The notes under the pieces: generated by a model
Told to the model about the DNA's origin: nothing
Databases searched by the model: none
The model's input: the letters and a program-made list of their open reading frames with translations, nothing else
Assembly: GCA_011390785.1 (NCBI GenBank)
Contig: JAABRR010000039.1
Coordinates: forward strand, 1-37,655
Direction: 5' to 3'
DNA length: 37,655 nucleotides
DNA from: Sphingobacteriia bacterium
GTDB lineage: Bacteria > Bacteroidota > Bacteroidia > Bacteroidales > UBA7960
Position numbers and translations under genes: made by a program
In this document: positions 27,109-37,200 of the stretch, piece by piece
How positions within the stretch are numbered: position 1 is the first letter of the stretch
How the letters are laid out: each line of letters opens with the position of its first letter

Positions 27109-30100
27109 CTACCTGATAAATTTACCGGTTAGAACTTCACCATTTTTGGAAATGGCTTTGACGGTGTAAACGCCTGACTGTAAATCAGAAACATCAATGC
27201 TCCGGCCACCCGGGATAGTTTTAACCATTCGGCCTGTAATATCGAATACCAGTAACTCCTGGAAGATTTCACCTCCGACAATATAAACGGTGTGGGATGC
27301 GGGATTAGGAAATAAAACCAACCGTTTCGCTGGTATTGCCATCTGATCTTCTGTTCCTGATGTCAGACTAACTCCCGACAAGCTGAAGTTATTAAATGTT
27401 ACACGGTTTCCTTCATCAACATCCATGTCATTGCCGCTAAAACGGATACGTAGTTTCAGGTGTTCATTGGTATCGGCGGCATCCACAGCAGACAGGTCGA
27501 GGGTGTATAGCTGATAATCATCGCCAAGCGGGAAGATGGTGGTGGTCATCCTTGTAGATATCCAGTTTTCTGTTTCATCAGCAGAATAATCGATCAGCAG
27601 ATCTTCTGCTGCCCCTTCATTTTTGGCAGCAAACTGAAACTTCACATCTTTAAATCCTTGTGTAGGTGTAGAAAAATAGAGGGTATTTTCACCCCCATCA
27701 CCAGTAAATGGCTGCTTTATCTGGAGGCCACGCATATTGGTGCTTTCGTAAGGAATTCCACCGTTGGCAACAGGTTGATAATTAATAGGTGTTGGACTGT
27801 TTCTCCGTTCCATGGATGCCTTCCGCCAGCTAATATGGGCCTCATCGAAGGGATAGCCGGCCAGTGCAGAATGGAAATTTATGGTAGCTCCTGCCAAAGC
27901 ACTATAAGTGGCATCGATGGATTGCAGCGGCGTGTCATTGTCAAGTGTGTTGTCGAATAACCAAAAATGGATGATCTGTTCCGGACTTTCGATAAAGTGT
28001 GCTTTCACCTGTGTGTTGCCCGACAGGATTACGCTGGTGGTTGTTGATGAACCAGAGGCTGCACCCGTCCAGTGACTGAACTCATAACCAGGCGTTGGCA
28101 TGGCGATGAGTTGATGGGCAAAATTGGGAAAATAATCGCCTGACCAGGGGTAGGGATTAGTGGAAACGCCCATGGTAGATGACTTTATTTCAATGGAATT
28201 CACCTTTACAAAACCATGCGATGGGTTCGATACATCCACGGTGAGGGTAACAGGGTTACTCAATCCAAATTCAGACTTCATATGCTGCATCTGATAGTTT
28301 TTGCGCTGGTTAGCAAAATCGCGCAGCATCTGCACGTTTTCGTTCCATTCGCTGATGGATGTGGGTCGGCGCCAGCGGTTAATGTGTTCGGCCATTTCGG
28401 GGGCAATACGTCCGGAAAGTGAATCAATAGTATTGATTACATGCTCTGAGCTAAAGGTTGTATTTAGCAGATCGCAATAACGGTTGATAAATTGCATCTT
28501 AAAATTACCGTTGGCCAGCAACTTGCGTAACATAACTGTTGACCATGGCGGGTTGGGCCAGGATGGGCCATTTGGATCGGTAGCAAAAGCCAGGGTGTTA
28601 TGGGCAGGACCTTCATCCAGTCCGGGAACGTAGAAAAAAGGTAAGTCAAACCCAAAATCGGTATCAAGGATGATCCAGCGCCAGCGCCCGTCGTGGTAAC
28701 CTTCTTCGGGGGCATATTCATCACGGTGGTATCGCCAGTACAGGGCATTATTGCCGGGCCAGTCGGTATTCTTGGCAAAGATATGAGTGAGCTGAAAATC
28801 GATAAAGCTTTCGGTATCCATTTGGGAAACAACATAGTCGTAATTGGAAGCATTGGTAATGCTATTGTTCTGGATGAAATTGTGCAGATTGTCATAATGA
28901 AGTTTCCCTTCCCACAGTCCCCAGCGATACACCGCATTATCGCTCATAATGGTCATTTCATTTTCATCGATACCGTAATGGGCAAAAATATAGTGATCAT
29001 CATACTTATCGCGCAGGTTGTGGATTCCCCAATACTCGCCGTTGATAAACACGATGGCAGGCTGATAATACTGCGTTTCCACCTTCAGGTCTTTGGCCAG
29101 ATATTGAAACAGGCCATCACGAAAAACTGAAAAATCCCAATCGTTGCCCGAATTGCGCAGGATAAACCGTTTGAACCTATCCACTTCCTTATCGGGAAAA
29201 AGCTGGTAGTTGATCCATGAGCTGCCATATTCGGCACGGGCAACAATGCGAAGCGATTTGCGGGGCCTGCTGCGGGTAGTGTTGCCATTGAGCCTGATGC
29301 CAACATTTTCCCTGAATTGCAGATTTCCCGTTGGATCGAATAAAGAAATATGAGCCGGTCGTTCCCAACCATCCTGAAAATAATTATCGTAATTACCCGG
29401 CACGTAGATACCTGTTTCATCATCAAAAAGGTTATCCGGATGGGTAGCTACTGAAAAAACAGGCAGGGAATATTTCTGTGAGGCGTTATTATCAACCAAT
29501 GCCGTAAATGTATGAACTTCCCCATCGGGAGCAGAGGGGTGGAATGCCCTGGCCCTGATAATATTAATTTTGAACACTTCACCCAGGGGTGGCTGCCAGC
29601 CCTCGTAATAGGGTGGGCCTGAATCAGAAATATTGTTTGTGGGAATCATAGAAATGGTATTGGCATCCCCTACCCTGCCGGTAATAGAAATCGGTGCATT
29701 ATACTGTGGCGAACTCCTGGTGGGTTCCGATCCATCGGTGGTATAGCGAATGGTCGTGCCCGGATCAACAGAACTTACAGAAAGCTCAAAATGAGAAGCA
29801 TAAAAACCATCGGCATGAGAAAATTCGAGCGGGTTGAGAAGAATTTCGTAAGAATCACCAGTATTTGCTTGCCAGGGTGTGGCCTGCGAAAGGTAGAAGA
29901 AATCGCCCGTTGCGTCGGGCATACGTCCATAGGCAATATCAGCCGCATGAACAACCTCCGGTACCTGATCAATGATCTCACCTTCCGGGTTGGTAAGAAC
30001 TACCACTTCACCATCGGCAGAAATTTTAAAGCTGGTGTGCAGGAGATTGGAAGGTTCTGTGCGGTCTTTCCCGGAAGCAAAAACCACCAGGTATGCATCT

Positions 30101-30714
30101 GGTGGCAGAATAATGCCTGGAAATACCCACTTTATACTGTCTGCCCGATCGTCGGAAAGGGCAAAGCCCATGAGGTTGACAGCCGAATTTCCGCGGTTGT
30201 ATATCTCAATCCAATCTTCAAAATCGCCATCATCATCAGGTAGAGATTGTGTGTTGGAAGCCAGTATTTCGTTGATTACAATATCAGCAGAAGAAAAATC
30301 GCCATAGATGCTCCAGATATCATGAAAAGTAATATCCTGATCTTCAACAACAACCATACGGTTGGGGTCGCCGCTCCATTCGCCCAAACTCCAGGTAGGT
30401 TGGTCATTCTCAACAAGGAAATACTTATAGGCATAGCTATCGGGAACAACATTAGCAATGGTAAGAGAGAAAAACCCGGCTTCATCTGTTTCCGACATTT
30501 CAAAGCCCGGAGCACTGCCCGGCATGGGCCAAACGGGTAATCCGCCTATCCCCGCCGAAGCATTATGATTGGCGCCAGACATAAAAACCTTATGAATGGC
30601 AGGATTAAAATCAGGATAATTATTCAGATTTACAGTGAAAGTAACATTAACCTGGGCAGAGGCTGTAAGTGACGCGAGTAGCAGCAGCGTGATAAAAACA
30701 ATTAGATTCTTCAT
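27109..30714 (-). CDS. Secreted CotH-kinase multidomain protein with T9SS sorting domain
   Basis: The start at 30714 opens a signal peptide (MKNLIVFITLLLLASLTASAQ); the frame extends to 30759 without export features. Residues here are counted from 30759. A CBM20/E-set-like beta domain spans about 37-150. A lamin-tail domain (about 156-290) has INEILASNT, DWIEIYNRG and AYLVVFASG. A chitobiase-like repeat (about 305-420) has IRYTTDGSEPT. The CotH kinase domain (about 430-800) has GIRLNGNTTRSRPRKSLRI, FILRNSGNDWD, INGEYWGIHNLRDKYD and RWRWIILDTDFGF; Asp699 and Asp701 fit the metal-binding position. An InlB/bacterial-repeat-like segment (PGYEFSHWTGAASGSSTTT) precedes a further beta domain. The type A sorting domain (about 1147-1216) begins LVLFPNPA and ends TGKFIR. 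Bacillus CotH phosphorylates spore-coat proteins; a surface kinase or adhesive role here is inference. Confidence 0.92.
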   Translation of the reverse strand: MKNLIVFITLLLLASLTASAQVNVTFTVNLNNYPDFNPAIHKVFMSGANHNASAGIGGLPVWPMPGSAPGFEMSETDEAGFFSLTIANVVPDSYAYKYFLVENDQPTWSLGEWSGDPNRMVVVEDQDITFHDIWSIYGDFSSADIVINEILASNTQSLPDDDGDFEDWIEIYNRGNSAVNLMGFALSDDRADSIKWVFPGIILPPDAYLVVFASGKDRTEPSNLLHTSFKISADGEVVVLTNPEGEIIDQVPEVVHAADIAYGRMPDATGDFFYLSQATPWQANTGDSYEILLNPLEFSHADGFYASHFELSVSSVDPGTTIRYTTDGSEPTRSSPQYNAPISITGRVGDANTISMIPTNNISDSGPPYYEGWQPPLGEVFKINIIRARAFHPSAPDGEVHTFTALVDNNASQKYSLPVFSVATHPDNLFDDETGIYVPGNYDNYFQDGWERPAHISLFDPTGNLQFRENVGIRLNGNTTRSRPRKSLRIVARAEYGSSWINYQLFPDKEVDRFKRFILRNSGNDWDFSVFRDGLFQYLAKDLKVETQYYQPAIVFINGEYWGIHNLRDKYDDHYIFAHYGIDENEMTIMSDNAVYRWGLWEGKLHYDNLHNFIQNNSITNASNYDYVVSQMDTESFIDFQLTHIFAKNTDWPGNNALYWRYHRDEYAPEEGYHDGRWRWIILDTDFGFDLPFFYVPGLDEGPAHNTLAFATDPNGPSWPNPPWSTVMLRKLLANGNFKMQFINRYCDLLNTTFSSEHVINTIDSLSGRIAPEMAEHINRWRRPTSISEWNENVQMLRDFANQRKNYQMQHMKSEFGLSNPVTLTVDVSNPSHGFVKVNSIEIKSSTMGVSTNPYPWSGDYFPNFAHQLIAMPTPGYEFSHWTGAASGSSTTTSVILSGNTQVKAHFIESPEQIIHFWLFDNTLDNDTPLQSIDATYSALAGATINFHSALAGYPFDEAHISWRKASMERRNSPTPINYQPVANGGIPYESTNMRGLQIKQPFTGDGGENTLYFSTPTQGFKDVKFQFAAKNEGAAEDLLIDYSADETENWISTRMTTTIFPLGDDYQLYTLDLSAVDAADTNEHLKLRIRFSGNDMDVDEGNRVTFNNFSLSGVSLTSGTEDQMAIPAKRLVLFPNPASHTVYIVGGEIFQELLVFDITGRMVKTIPGGRSIDVSDLQSGVYTVKAISKNGEVLTGKFIR

Positions 30715-30738
30715 CTGAGAAATTTTTCTAAAGCTAAA

Positions 30739-30746
30739 CAAAAATA
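30739..30746 (-). promoter_or_regulatory. Candidate -7 element for the CotH gene
   Basis: On the minus strand this reads TATTTTTG, matching TAnnTTTG, 24 bp before the ATG at 30714. It supports that start over 30759, which would lie upstream of the promoter. No -33 element is clear. Confidence 0.3.
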
Positions 30747-30858
30747 TTGTGACCCACAACCTTAGAAAAAACCATCAAACCAATTTTAACTGAAGTGACT
30801 TCTTTTTATGCATTTTCTATGTACACCAATCTTTTGACCAATCTCTCACAGTATTCTT

Positions 30859-31794
30859 TCATCTTACCCGCAAAACCAGCTTACCAACAACCCTGTTGGT
30901 CTCCAGTAGCTCATGGGCTTCTTTGCCTGATTTCAAATCGAATATTTGGGAGATGTGGGGCTTTAGCTGTCCTTTTTCATACAATGATGCCAAAACCTGA
31001 AGATCGCTGCCCAGTGGTTTGGCCAGTATAGGGTAGCATTTGCGCGAAAAGGCAAAATTCAGGCTTTGCCTTATGAAGGATCCGGTGGAAGGGATGGTAG
31101 TAACATAAACACCCCGGGGATTTAAAAGAGATGAAAAGGAACTGAAACTGCCCGTTGCTACGGCATCAAAAATAATATCAAACTTCTGGTTCAATTTAAA
31201 AATATTGGTGGTACGGTAATCAATCACTTCATCAGCACCCAATGATTTTACAAAATCAATATTTTTTGCGCTACAGGTAGCCACTACATAAGCGCCATAA
31301 GCTTTGGCAATTTGCACCCCAAAATGGCCTACCCCGCCGGAGCCTCCGTTAATAAAAACCTTCATTCCCTCCTTTATTTTCCCTTTGGTAACCAACGCCT
31401 GGTAGGCCGTTAGTCCGGCCAAAGGAAGAGCAGCAGCATCAGTAAAGTCAATACCGTCAGGCATTAAGCACAATGATTTTTCTGGCACCACGGTGTATTC
31501 TGCATAGGCCCCACCCCTGAAGGAAAGCATGGAGAAAACCTTATCACCCGGATTGAAGGCACTCCCTTCAAAAGATTGTTCTACAATTCCTGCCACATCA
31601 CCCCCCAATATTTTGGGAAATTTTGAACCGGTTAAAAACTTCATGGAGCCATTCCTGATTTTAAAATCAATCGGGTTGAGAGCTGCAGTATGTATTTTAA
31701 CCAGCACTTCGTCATTGGCAGGTTTTGGGACTTCCACGTCCTGAAATGTTAATACTTCAGGTGTTCCATAAGAATTTATAGCCAGGGATTTCAT
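30859..31794 (-). CDS. NAD(P)-dependent MDR-family oxidoreductase (quinone oxidoreductase-like)
   Basis: The 311-residue protein is a complete, zinc-free member of the medium-chain dehydrogenase/reductase superfamily. The N-terminal GroES-like domain shows GTPEVLTFQDVEVPKP, LNPIDFKIRNGS and LGGDVAGIVE. The Rossmann domain has the nucleotide-binding loop INGGSGGVGHFGVQIAKAYG (about residues 148-167). The structural-zinc cysteine cluster is absent, as in QOR/zeta-crystallin-type enzymes. These cytoplasmic enzymes reduce quinones, enones or other activated double bonds; the substrate here is unknown. There is no signal peptide. It runs in the same direction as the CotH gene, with 144 bp between them, but shares no evident function with it. 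It is divergent from the TPR regulator gene. Confidence 0.93.
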   Translation of the reverse strand: MKSLAINSYGTPEVLTFQDVEVPKPANDEVLVKIHTAALNPIDFKIRNGSMKFLTGSKFPKILGGDVAGIVEQSFEGSAFNPGDKVFSMLSFRGGAYAEYTVVPEKSLCLMPDGIDFTDAAALPLAGLTAYQALVTKGKIKEGMKVFINGGSGGVGHFGVQIAKAYGAYVVATCSAKNIDFVKSLGADEVIDYRTTNIFKLNQKFDIIFDAVATGSFSSFSSLLNPRGVYVTTIPSTGSFIRQSLNFAFSRKCYPILAKPLGSDLQVLASLYEKGQLKPHISQIFDLKSGKEAHELLETNRVVGKLVLRVR

Positions 31795-32057
31795 AATTGT
31801 TTACTATTAGGTCTGAAACTTCTCTTACAACCCAATATTGCTAAAAATGTTTTAAAAAAACGCCAGGCAGCTCCGATATAAAAAAACATTATCTTTGATT
31901 TTAACAAAACGGGGAAATTAAATGACTAAGAGTATAACTTTGTCAAAAATTGATTTTGGCAAAATAAACGACATAGATTGAAATTAACAATGGTAAATTA
32001 ATTCCTGTTAGTATATATTGTCTGCTAAGTTTGTTTCCAGTAAAGCCATTAATAATA

Positions 32058-33728
32058 ATGAAAAAAAAGTCAGTGTCGCTTCTTCTTTTCATGAGTCTTT
32101 TTTTATTGGGCCCTTTATCAGCACAACATAAAGAAATCCTGGATTCATTAAATTTCAGTTTGGAGACAGCAAAAAACGATTCTGCACGAATATCAGTTCT
32201 TGCCAATATTTCAGCCATATATTTATCGTTCGATTTGTCCATGTCGTTTCAATATGCAGAAAAGGCCCTGGAGGTAGCAGAAAATTCCAAAAGCCAGATG
32301 CTAATTTCGCAGGCGCATATGAATATAGGTAATGCCTATTTTTTTCAGGGTCTTTTTGATATGTCGGCAAAACATTTTTACGCCGCAATGGAAATTTACA
32401 GAGATATGGGGCATGAACTGGGACTTGCCAATTCCCTGGCAAATTTGGGCGGCTTGCATCTTCAATTAATTGAGTTTGACGAAGCTATTACCTATTTGGA
32501 TGAAGCTCTGGAAATTTACCTTAATATTGCTGATGAAAAAGGTGACACACTGCCCCCGAAGCAGGTAATTTCGTCATACAATAATCTTGGAATTGCCTAT
32601 GAGAACCTTGAAGATTACAATACAGCTCTGGAGTATTACCTCAGGGGTATAAGTCTGGCTAAACGAATGCCATCAGAACAAAGGTTCCTGGCAATGCTCC
32701 ACAACAACATTGGCAGTTGCTATATGAAGAGGGGAAATCCTGACGATGCACTCGAAAACATGGAAGAAGCGCTCAGAATAAGAATTGCCAATGCAGACAA
32801 GGCAGGTGAAGCTTCATCCTACAGAATGATTGGCCTTTTTTATTCATCAGAGGAAATGTACAGTGAAGCATTAAGTTATTTTAACCGTGGATATTCATTG
32901 GCAAATGAAACCGGGAGTAAACCCGTTTTAGCCGGCATAAGTGAACAGATATTCGAGATTTACAACATGCGCAATCAAAGTGATTCGGCCTTAAAGTATC
33001 ATGTGCTTTGGAAAAATTACTCAGATCAGCTGAAACAGGATGAATCGTTAAGAGAGTTGACGAGGCTGAAAATTGAGTCACAATTTCAGGAAAGAGAGAA
33101 AATGCAGGAAGTGGAACAAAAAAGACAATTGCTTCGCCTTACAGTTTTTCTGGTTGTGTCGTTCTTCTTTCTGATCATTTTAGCGCTGCTTTATTCATTG
33201 GCAAGAAGCAGGATAGGCAAACTAAGCCTGAGAAATAAGAACATGCAACTGACCTCAGAAAAATCGGAACTCGAAAGAAAAGCCCTTTCGAGAGAACTCG
33301 AAATAAAAAATAAGGAGCTAACCACCAACGTAATGTACCAGATACGTAAGAATGAACTGATCAACAGAATTATTGAAAAGCTGATTGGGAGCAGCCATAC
33401 TTTCAAAAAAGAAAATCAAACCCTGGTGAATGAGATAATCAAGGAGCTGGAAAACACCCAGGAAGACAACATATGGAAAGAGTTTGAAGTGCGTTTTCAC
33501 CAGGTTCACAACCTGTTTTATGAGCGACTTAATGAAATAAACCCCGAACTATCAACCAACGAAAGAAGACTTTGTGCCTTTCTTCGTCTTAATATGACAA
33601 CCAAAGAAATATCATCGATGACAGGACAATCTCTCCGGAGCATTGATGTGGCAAGAACCCGCCTGCGCAAAAAACTCAATTTAACCAATTCAGAATTAGG
33701 CCTCATAGAGTTCCTTTCAGGCATTTAA
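32058..33728 (+). CDS. TPR sensor-like membrane protein with C-terminal LuxR-type HTH
   Basis: I start at 32058 (MKKKSVSLLLFMSLFLLGPLSAQ, a signal peptide); the frame is open to 32031. The 556-residue protein carries about six tetratricopeptide repeats (roughly 45-310), for example QAHMNIGNAYFFQGLFDMSA and SYNNLGIAYENLEDYNTALE. One membrane helix (about 359-382, LTVFLVVSFFFLIILALLYS) and a coiled coil follow. The C-terminal helix-turn-helix (about 496-550) includes TNERRLCAFLRLNMTTKEIS and SLRSIDVARTRLRKKLN. This arrangement is common in Bacteroidota: the TPR part faces the periplasm and the HTH the cytoplasm. No kinase domain is present. It is probably a membrane-bound transcription regulator; its signal and targets are unknown. 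It stands alone with a possible terminator 34 bp downstream. Confidence 0.9.
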   Translation: MKKKSVSLLLFMSLFLLGPLSAQHKEILDSLNFSLETAKNDSARISVLANISAIYLSFDLSMSFQYAEKALEVAENSKSQMLISQAHMNIGNAYFFQGLFDMSAKHFYAAMEIYRDMGHELGLANSLANLGGLHLQLIEFDEAITYLDEALEIYLNIADEKGDTLPPKQVISSYNNLGIAYENLEDYNTALEYYLRGISLAKRMPSEQRFLAMLHNNIGSCYMKRGNPDDALENMEEALRIRIANADKAGEASSYRMIGLFYSSEEMYSEALSYFNRGYSLANETGSKPVLAGISEQIFEIYNMRNQSDSALKYHVLWKNYSDQLKQDESLRELTRLKIESQFQEREKMQEVEQKRQLLRLTVFLVVSFFFLIILALLYSLARSRIGKLSLRNKNMQLTSEKSELERKALSRELEIKNKELTTNVMYQIRKNELINRIIEKLIGSSHTFKKENQTLVNEIIKELENTQEDNIWKEFEVRFHQVHNLFYERLNEINPELSTNERRLCAFLRLNMTTKEISSMTGQSLRSIDVARTRLRKKLNLTNSELGLIEFLSGI

Positions 33729-33761
33729 TCCAATATTCTTCTTTTAAACCTTTTTGCTGAT

Positions 33762-33795
33762 TTCAGGACAATTTATTCAAAAAAATGGTCCTGAA
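33762..33795 (+). terminator. Probable intrinsic terminator of the TPR/LuxR gene
   Basis: TTCAGGAC pairs with GTCCTGAA (8 bp, 18-nt loop), followed by TTATTGGTTTTG. It starts 34 bp after the stop at 33728. The long loop and interrupted T tract make it moderately convincing. Confidence 0.55.
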
Positions 33796-33870
33796 TTATT
33801 GGTTTTGCGTGCATGTGCCTAAAACGACACTAATTCGCATATCGCTAATTTACAACACATTACATATCTA

Positions 33871-33890
33871 TGTAGCAATAAAGTAGCAAC
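33871..33890 (+). repeat. GTAGCAA direct repeat in spacer
   Basis: GTAGCAA occurs twice, separated by TAAA, giving an 11-bp period upstream of the small lysine-rich ORF. Spacing close to one helical turn could suit a DNA-binding protein, but the repeat is short and may be chance. Confidence 0.4.
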
Positions 33891-33976
33891 AAAAAAACGA
33901 ACCTGTAGTACAAAAGTTCCTGTTATTTTTTGCATTCCGAACTGCGCAGCAATAATATTGCAGAAAAAAAACTGAA

Positions 33977-34168
33977 ATGAATAAATCCCCGAAAACCAAG
34001 CAAAAAAAAGTTGATGTTTCTACAAGCGCTGAAAAGTTGTTAGAGCAGAGTAAAGCTAAAAACAGTGCGCTGAAAAAGATGCTTGATTTTATTGAAAAAG
34101 AATCTCATACAGACGATAAAACAGATAAATCAACATCTTTTGAAAAACAGAATAAAAAGAAAAGTTAG
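33977..34168 (+). CDS. Small lysine-rich hypothetical protein (63 aa)
   Basis: This short frame encodes a very hydrophilic peptide rich in Lys, Ser, Asp and Glu, with a likely amphipathic helix in the middle (SAEKLLEQSKAKNSALKKML). It has no signal peptide, cysteine or known motif. It starts after an A-rich leader and ends 35 bp before the next large gene on the same strand. It could be a real small cytoplasmic protein or a chance frame in AT-rich DNA. I do not recognise it. Confidence 0.4.
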   Translation: MNKSPKTKQKKVDVSTSAEKLLEQSKAKNSALKKMLDFIEKESHTDDKTDKSTSFEKQNKKKS

Positions 34169-34203
34169 TTTTTATCATTATTATTAATCTAAATCCAAAA
34201 CCA

Positions 34204-37200
34204 ATGCGTGAAATTTTTACAATTGATGCCCGCGTCTTATCAGCCACCATTATTACGCTGATAATTAGCACAATGAGTTTATTCTCTTCACCTGCAGAGT
34301 CTAATTTAAATAGCATAAAAGAATCTCAGGGAACGGAGGTTCAACAAACATCAACAACGAAAACCAGTTTTCTTCAAGACTTTGAAGGTGCCACCTTTCC
34401 ACCAGATGGTTGGACTATGTACAGCCTTTTAGAGACTACCCTTACCTGGGAACTCAACCTTTGGCAAAACTATACACCCGGCGGAACCCAGTCAGCCTAC
34501 CATAATTCTACTTCGGAACCGGAATCTGTTGACAACTGGCTGGTAACACCAGCAATTAGCATTGCAGCTGACGGGTTGCACTACCTTTCATTCTGGAGCT
34601 TTTTGGGAAACAGCTGGGCCTATAAGAAAAACAGTGTTTTGGTAAGCACGGGTAGTTCCAATCCTGCTGATGAAGAATTTGTTGAGTTATGGGCCGGAAT
34701 TTCGAACGACGGATGGATCTGGGCAAATTACTTTATCGATCTTCAGGCCTATATAGGACAGGAAATATACATTGCCTTCAGATACGAAGGAGATCAATGG
34801 GGCCATAACTGGAACGTTGATGATGTAACATTGGTTGATGACTCACCCATTATTGACCCTGGCACACTTGAAGTAACCCAGGCACTGGCCGTTAACGGTG
34901 CCGGCTCACAACACCTATTCATTAACAACCTGGGAATATTGGATCTTACCTACGAAATTGATATTGTGTATATAAATTCAGACGGTTGGCTCACAGCAGA
35001 CCCCGTTAGCGGAACTGTTTCAACAAACCTTCAGGATACTGTTTCCCTAAATTTTGATGCTACAGGTCTCGAACCTGGCACTTACCAGGCAAACCTGAAC
35101 ATTACCGGCAATGATCCCGTAAACCCGCTTACTACTGTATTGGTAACTATGGAAGTAGTGAATGTAAACGTTTATCCTTTTGTTGAAAATTTTGAAAGTG
35201 AAACCTTCCCCCCTATTGGATGGTCAATGTACAATGTGGATGGCGACCAGAATCAATGGGCCCAAAGCTGGTTCAACAATACCCCTGCTGGTCAATACTC
35301 TGCCTTGCATTCTTTTGGCTGGGATAATCAGGATGGTTGGTTGGTAACACCGCAAATTACAGTTCCTGAAGAGGGATTCTTCTACCTCTCATTCTGGAAT
35401 TATGATGGCTACACCGAATTTTATGGCAAAAACAGCGTCCTTATCAGCACCGCCAGCGGAGTGCCGGGTGATGGAGATTTTGTTGAGCTATGGACACCCG
35501 AAACAATAACAGAAACCTGGACCCAGAGCTTTATTAACCTGCAGGATTATGCCGGTGAAGACATCTATATAGCTTTCAGGTATGAAGGTGCAAACGCCCA
35601 TTATTGGGGCATTGATGATATTTCTTTGGGAGAAGAGATAGACGACTCACCTCTTATGAACATCAGCATTTCAGAAATTGCCCAAACGGTAGGTGAGGAA
35701 GGATCTGGTTCAAAAACCTTTGAAGTTATTAATGATGGAATTCAGAATTTAACTTTCGATATTGAAATTGAATTTACAGATGGGAATGATTGGCTAACTG
35801 TAGATCCAGTAACTGGCAGTATTGGAGCAAAATCCGGTAAAACCATAACATTGGCATTCGATGCAGCCGGACTTGAAATTGGGACGTACCAGGCGAATAT
35901 AGTAATTACTGGTAACGACACAGAAAATCCCACAGCCACAGTAGTTGCTACCCTGAATGTTATGGAAGCACAGCCAGTAAGCCTTACAACGATATATCCC
36001 GAATACACTGTTCCCACCAGAATTTCTACAGATGGCAGGTACGTATCTGGCAGCCAGTTTGGCGGCAAGGTTGGATATTTATGGACACAATTTGAAGGTA
36101 GAATCGATATCCCCGGCGATATTACCGGCGTTTCAGACAATGGCCAGGTCGTTGGAACCTATGAAACAGAATTTATGTTTGACGGACTGGAAGTGCAAAC
36201 AGCAGGAAGATGGAACAGTGCCACCCAGGAATGGGAGTTTTTGGGCATGAACCCTGAAGTTCCTGAGATTACAAGTACATCCTACAATGCAGCCTGGGGC
36301 ATTTCTGCCGATGGAGCCACCGTAGTTGGTTTGCAATTTACCGAAGGCTGGAGCGCAAAGGCCTTTAAATGGACAGAAACAGATGGTTATGAAATGATAG
36401 GACCTGCCGAATACGATTCAAGAGCCAGTGGAATAAGTGACGATGGCAGTGTTATATTTGGCTGGGCATCACCCAACTGGAGCTGGTCGCCGGTGGTTTG
36501 GCATAATGACGAAATGATCTTCATAGACGATACACAGGCAAATTTTGGCGAATCAACTGCTGCATCAGCCAATGGTAATTATGTTGCAGGCTATATGGGC
36601 ACCAGTGGTTTCCTATGGTCTCCCACAGAAGGGATAACCCTGTTTGAAAACACCATTAATTTAGGCTCCTTAAGACCAACAGCTATACTGGAAGATGGAA
36701 CCATATTTGGCTACACAGCTGAAGGATTCCCTCCAACTCCTCCTGATCGACGCACATTTGTAAGACATCCTGATGGCACCATGCAAACATTTAACGAATA
36801 TGTGGCAGACAGGGGTTGGTTTGATGCTTCAGACTGGATTTTCTTCAGTGTATTCGATGTTACCCCTGATGGAAATAAGTTTGTAGGTGCAGCCGAACTG
36901 CCAACGGGTGAGTGGACAAGTTTTCTGCTTGATCTGGAACCCGGCACACCGATTATGGAAATCAATGCATTAGAAATTAACGAGACCCTATACCTTGATG
37001 AAACATCAACACACACCATCGGTATGGAGAATTTGGGCGACGGATACCTCCAGTATAGTGCTTTGGTTCAATACACCATTGCAGACCCCAGGGTGCAAAC
37101 GGTACCCGTGGGAGATGTGTTTAAATCAGGAGAATTAGCTTTGGCCAAAAAGGCATTTACTGCCGGCAATGCAATTCCTGAGCAAAATTCAACTAAAAAC

